From an uncultured Clostridia bacterium (lineage in GTDB: Bacteria > Bacillota > Clostridia > Oscillospirales > Ruminococcaceae): a DNA stretch of 64,000 nucleotides. The notes under the pieces were generated by a model. That model saw nothing but the letters and a program-made list of their open reading frames with translations, was not told where the DNA came from and made no database searches. Where the stretch lies: contig CANQTP010000007.1 in assembly GCA_947626755.1 (NCBI GenBank), positions 1-64,000 of the forward strand. Direction: 5' to 3'. Of this stretch, positions 61,531 through 64,000 are shown piece after piece; positions within the stretch are counted from its first letter, which is position 1; each line of letters begins with the position of its first letter. Made by a program: the position numbers and the translations under genes.

Positions 61531-61962
61531 ATGAAAATTTCAACCAAGGGAAGATATGCCCTGAGAATGCTTCTGGATCTGGCTGTATACGGCAAAGATG
61601 AGTATGTTGCCCTTAAAGATACCGCCGAAAGGCAGGATATTTCCAAGAAATACCTTGAACAGATAGTTCCGCTGCTGAATAAATCAGGTCTGCTGAAAAC
61701 AAACCGCGGCTATCAGGGCGGATATATGCTTTCAAAATCCCCCGACAAATATACCGTGGGCGAGATCCTCCGCATTTCCGAAGGGGATCTGTGTCCTGTG
61801 TCCTGCCTGCGCTACGAGCCTAACGATTGCCCAAGGGCAGCAGAATGTATGACTCTCCCCGTATGGGAAGGACTTTACAAAGTCATAACCGAATATCTGG
61901 ACGGCATCACCTTGCAGGACATTATCGACAAATATGACGGCGGCGAAAACTTTTCAATATGA
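61531..61962 (+). CDS. Rrf2 family transcriptional regulator with iron-sulfur-type cysteines
   Basis: This 143-residue protein begins MKISTKGRYALRMLLDLA, the standard Rrf2/IscR N-terminus. A winged HTH follows (ISKKYLEQIVPLLNKSGLLKTNRG), and then the Cys cluster LCPVSCLRYEPNDCPRAAEC. That cluster fits a [2Fe-2S] site (three or four Cys ligands). It should respond to iron-sulfur status or to cysteine. Rather than iscS/iscU, the downstream genes are pheA, ispD and ispF. The pheA start is only 20 bp after its stop. ATG has GAAAGGACGAG upstream. Confidence 0.94.
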   Translation: MKISTKGRYALRMLLDLAVYGKDEYVALKDTAERQDISKKYLEQIVPLLNKSGLLKTNRGYQGGYMLSKSPDKYTVGEILRISEGDLCPVSCLRYEPNDCPRAAECMTLPVWEGLYKVITEYLDGITLQDIIDKYDGGENFSI

Positions 61963-61982
61963 TCGTATCGGAGGAAAATTTA

Positions 61983-63101
61983 ATGGACTTGAACGAACTC
62001 AGAAAGCGCATTGACGCTATCGACAGCGAGATCTTGAAGCTTTTTACCGACAGAATGGAAGTCTGCCGCGCCGTTGCCGAGTATAAAAAAGAACACTCCC
62101 TGCCCGTCATGCAGGGCGGACGGGAAAAACAGGTCATAGAGCGCGTCCGCGAAAACGCTCCCGACGATCTGAAGGACGGAGCGGCTATGCTTTTCCAGAA
62201 CATTATGGACATCAGCAAATGTATCCAGAATATGAAGATAGAACATGACAGCAAGCTGTCCGCTCCCAAGCCGTTCATTCCCGAAAATGCTGGAAAGATC
62301 GCCTGTCAGGGAACGTCGGGCGCATATTCCGAAGCCGCCTGCAAAAAGCTTTTCGGGGACAAGCCCGCTGTTTTTTACACCGCTTTTGAAGATGTTTTCA
62401 ACGCAGTTGAAAGCGGCGAAGCGGATTTCGGACTTCTTCCGCTGGAAAATTCTACTATCGGGAACATCTCCGAGACATACGATCTTATGTCAAAGCACAA
62501 TTTCAGCATTTGCTCCCTTGTGAGAGTGGAAATAACCCACTGTCTCGCAGCTGCAAAAGGCACTCCCGCTGATTCGATAAAATATGTTTATTCCAAAGAA
62601 GAAGCCCTTGCCCAGTGTTCGGAATTCATAAAAGAAAAGGGACTTGTCCGCAGAGAATATGCAAATACCGCGCTTTCCGCCGAACTGGTAAGAGACAGGC
62701 GGGATCCGTCCCTTGCCTGTATCTGTTCGCGGAACTGCGCAGAGCTTTACGGTCTGGACATCATAAACGACCGCATTGCCGATGCTTATCCCAATTATAC
62801 GCGGTTCATATGTTTTTCAAAAGAGTACATATCCCCTGCCGATGCCGATACCATAACCGTTTGCGTTACCATTCCCAATACCCCCGGTTCCCTTTACCGT
62901 ATGCTTACCAAATTCTACGCCGCGGGGCTGAACCTTTCCAAGATAGAAAGCAAGAACATCGCGGGAAGCGATTTTGAGGTGATGTTCTATCTGGATTTCC
63001 AAGGCAGCTGCACAGATCCCAAAGTTGTTGCACTGCTCCACGATTTGGAAAATGAAATGAGCTTTTTCAGATTTCTGGGAAGTTTCAAAGAGGTACTGTA
63101 A
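61983..63101 (+). CDS. pheA: bifunctional chorismate mutase/prephenate dehydratase (P-protein)
   Basis: Start ATG at 61983 (MDLNELRKRIDAIDSEILKL), 8 bp after GGAGG. The 372-residue protein has a chorismate mutase domain (about 1-85) and a prephenate dehydratase domain. The latter spans about 100-275 (FADFGLLPLENSTIGNI-type region, and TRFICFSK for the catalytic TRF). A C-terminal ACT domain (NTPGSLYRMLTKF) gives phenylalanine feedback. It converts chorismate to phenylpyruvate. It is second in the Rrf2-led operon and precedes ispD by 12 bp. Confidence 0.96.
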   Translation: MDLNELRKRIDAIDSEILKLFTDRMEVCRAVAEYKKEHSLPVMQGGREKQVIERVRENAPDDLKDGAAMLFQNIMDISKCIQNMKIEHDSKLSAPKPFIPENAGKIACQGTSGAYSEAACKKLFGDKPAVFYTAFEDVFNAVESGEADFGLLPLENSTIGNISETYDLMSKHNFSICSLVRVEITHCLAAAKGTPADSIKYVYSKEEALAQCSEFIKEKGLVRREYANTALSAELVRDRRDPSLACICSRNCAELYGLDIINDRIADAYPNYTRFICFSKEYISPADADTITVCVTIPNTPGSLYRMLTKFYAAGLNLSKIESKNIAGSDFEVMFYLDFQGSCTDPKVVALLHDLENEMSFFRFLGSFKEVL

Positions 63102-63113
63102 AGGAGTTTTCAT

Positions 63114-63806
63114 ATGTCTGATATATCGGTCTCGGTGATAATAGCCTGCGGCGGGAATTCCACCCGCATGGAAGGGATAAACAAACAGCTTGCGGAGATC
63201 TGCGGAATACCTGTTGTTATACGTTCAATGCTTGCATTTGACGGCATAGAGGAAGTTTCCGAAATTATTGCCGCCGCAAGAGAAGAGGATATTCCCGAAA
63301 TAGAGCGGCTTGCAAAGCAATATAATGTTACAAAGTTCGCAAAGGCTGTAAACGGCGGAGAAACGCGGCAGCAGTCGGTTTTCAACGCATTCATGCAGAC
63401 GGACAAAGCAACGAGGTATATTGCCGTTCATGACGGAGCGCGTCCGCTTGTTTCCGCAGAACATATAAAAAAATGCATAAAGGACGCTTCTGTGTTCGGC
63501 GGAGCAATTTTAGGCGTTCCCGTGAAAGACACACTGAAAGTCGTAAACGGCGGACTTATAACCGACACTCCCGACAGGCGGAGCCTTTATATCGCACAGA
63601 CTCCCCAGATATTCAGGCGGGATCTGTTTGTAAAGGGCATAAATTTTGCAAAAGACCACGATCTTGATTTTACGGACGACTGTCAGCTTGCGGAAGCCGT
63701 AGGCGTAAAAGTCTGCGTTTCCCCATCGGATTATATCAATATAAAGATCACCACACAGGAAGATCTGGATATTGCGGAAGCGTTCCTGAAAAGGAGGGAA
63801 AGCTGA
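63114..63806 (+). CDS. ispD: 2-C-methyl-D-erythritol 4-phosphate cytidylyltransferase
   Basis: IspD makes CDP-methylerythritol in the MEP isoprenoid pathway. This 230-residue protein has the nucleotide-binding start [51 protein letters not shown] and FTDDCQLAE. The N-terminal Gly-rich loop reads ACGGNSTRM rather than the usual AAGxGxRM, a modest deviation. It overlaps ispF by 1 bp (TGATG), a standard coupled arrangement. ATG follows AAAGGAG 7 bp upstream. Confidence 0.96.
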   Translation: MSDISVSVIIACGGNSTRMEGINKQLAEICGIPVVIRSMLAFDGIEEVSEIIAAAREEDIPEIERLAKQYNVTKFAKAVNGGETRQQSVFNAFMQTDKATRYIAVHDGARPLVSAEHIKKCIKDASVFGGAILGVPVKDTLKVVNGGLITDTPDRRSLYIAQTPQIFRRDLFVKGINFAKDHDLDFTDDCQLAEAVGVKVCVSPSDYINIKITTQEDLDIAEAFLKRRES

Positions 63807-64000
63807 TGATCCGCATAGGTCACGGTTATGATGTCCACAGGCTTACGGAGGGGCGAAAGCTGATCCTCGGCGGCGTTGAGATCCCACATGAAAAGGGCTT
63901 GCTGGGACATTCCGATGCGGACGTTCTCGTCCACGCGATAATGGACGCACTCCTTGGCGCGATTGCCCTTGGAGACATAGGAAAGCATTTCCCCGATACA
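63806..64000 (+). CDS. ispF: 2-C-methyl-D-erythritol 2,4-cyclodiphosphate synthase (3' end beyond window)
   Basis: Absent from the ORF track because it runs off the right edge. The 65 visible codons read [19 protein letters not shown] and then [19 protein letters not shown]. Both metal-binding sets of IspF (Asp8/His10 and His in GHSDAD) are present. IspF cyclises the CDP-ME2P intermediate in the MEP pathway. ispD and ispF are separate proteins here, not the IspDF fusion. A GGAGG just upstream lies inside ispD. Confidence 0.95.
   Translation, partial: MIRIGHGYDVHRLTEGRKLILGGVEIPHEKGLLGHSDADVLVHAIMDALLGAIALGDIGKHFPDT

Noticed and set aside
63114-64000. IspDF fusion enzyme
   Set aside because: A TGA stop separates ispD from the ispF ATG (TGATG overlap), so they are two proteins.

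Overview
The window is a gene-dense chromosomal segment of a low-to-mid GC Gram-positive bacterium. It most resembles a gut or rumen Clostridia of the Ruminococcus/Oscillospiraceae type. The basis is AddAB rather than RecBCD, a T-box leader, a tetrahydrofolate riboswitch with an ECF folate S component, a PASTA-domain protein, AGGAGG-type ribosome binding sites, and many TTGACA/TATAAT promoters with 17-bp spacers. The genus is an inference. I see no rRNA or tRNA gene, prophage, transposase gene or CRISPR array.

Layout. 1-1.6 kb: tsaD (3' end outside the window) and a methyltransferase. 1.7-3.2 kb: an HtrA-type protease. 3.3-10.2 kb: a minus-strand operon with an ABC ATPase, a giant FtsX-type permease with coiled-coil repeats, a PASTA/serine-hydrolase protein, a thioesterase and a CE2-like esterase. 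10.2-12.3 kb: a GH25 muramidase and an aldose-epimerase-like protein. 12.3-24.5 kb: a tightly packed six-gene minus-strand operon. Its first gene is an unusual lipoprotein joining a solute-binding domain to a 5'-nucleotidase C-terminal domain. It is followed by a hybrid histidine kinase, a 3-methyladenine glycosylase, addB, addA and a membrane-anchored HTH protein. 24.5-30 kb: a MITE-like repeat, a short FNT channel, an unknown gene, a divergent MetRS and pgk. 30-34 kb: mscL, a papain-like peptidase, pfkA, and a THF riboswitch followed by folT and an unknown gene. 34-38 kb: a PHP-domain/malic enzyme/TSCPD/YdcF operon and an RluA synthase. 38-44 kb: radC, uvrB, uvrA. 44-49.5 kb: a eukaryotic-type HisA, a LysR regulator, and a T-box controlled ilvB-cimA operon. 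49.5-58 kb: a degenerate D,D-carboxypeptidase homologue, pgi, a small P-loop protein, yceD-rpmF, a second MITE-like repeat, and a DUF512 radical SAM/der/plsY/gpsA operon. 58-64 kb: an isolated acidic protein, galE and an O-antigen-ligase-like gene, then an Rrf2 regulator with pheA, ispD and ispF (cut by the window end).

How the genes work together. The region combines central glycolysis (pgi, pfkA, pgk), DNA repair (AddAB, Aag, RadC, UvrAB), translation (tsaD, MetRS-like, rpmF, Der, RluA), envelope lipid synthesis (plsY, gpsA) and branched-chain amino acid synthesis by the citramalate route. The most original system is the lipoprotein/hybrid-kinase pair heading the repair operon. Its domain fusion suggests extracytoplasmic sensing of a nucleoside-like or other small ligand. 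Other strong points are the two related heptamer-ended repeats placed in 5' leaders, the eukaryotic-type HisA, and two promoters that force revised start codons. All calls come from reading the sequence; no database search was run.
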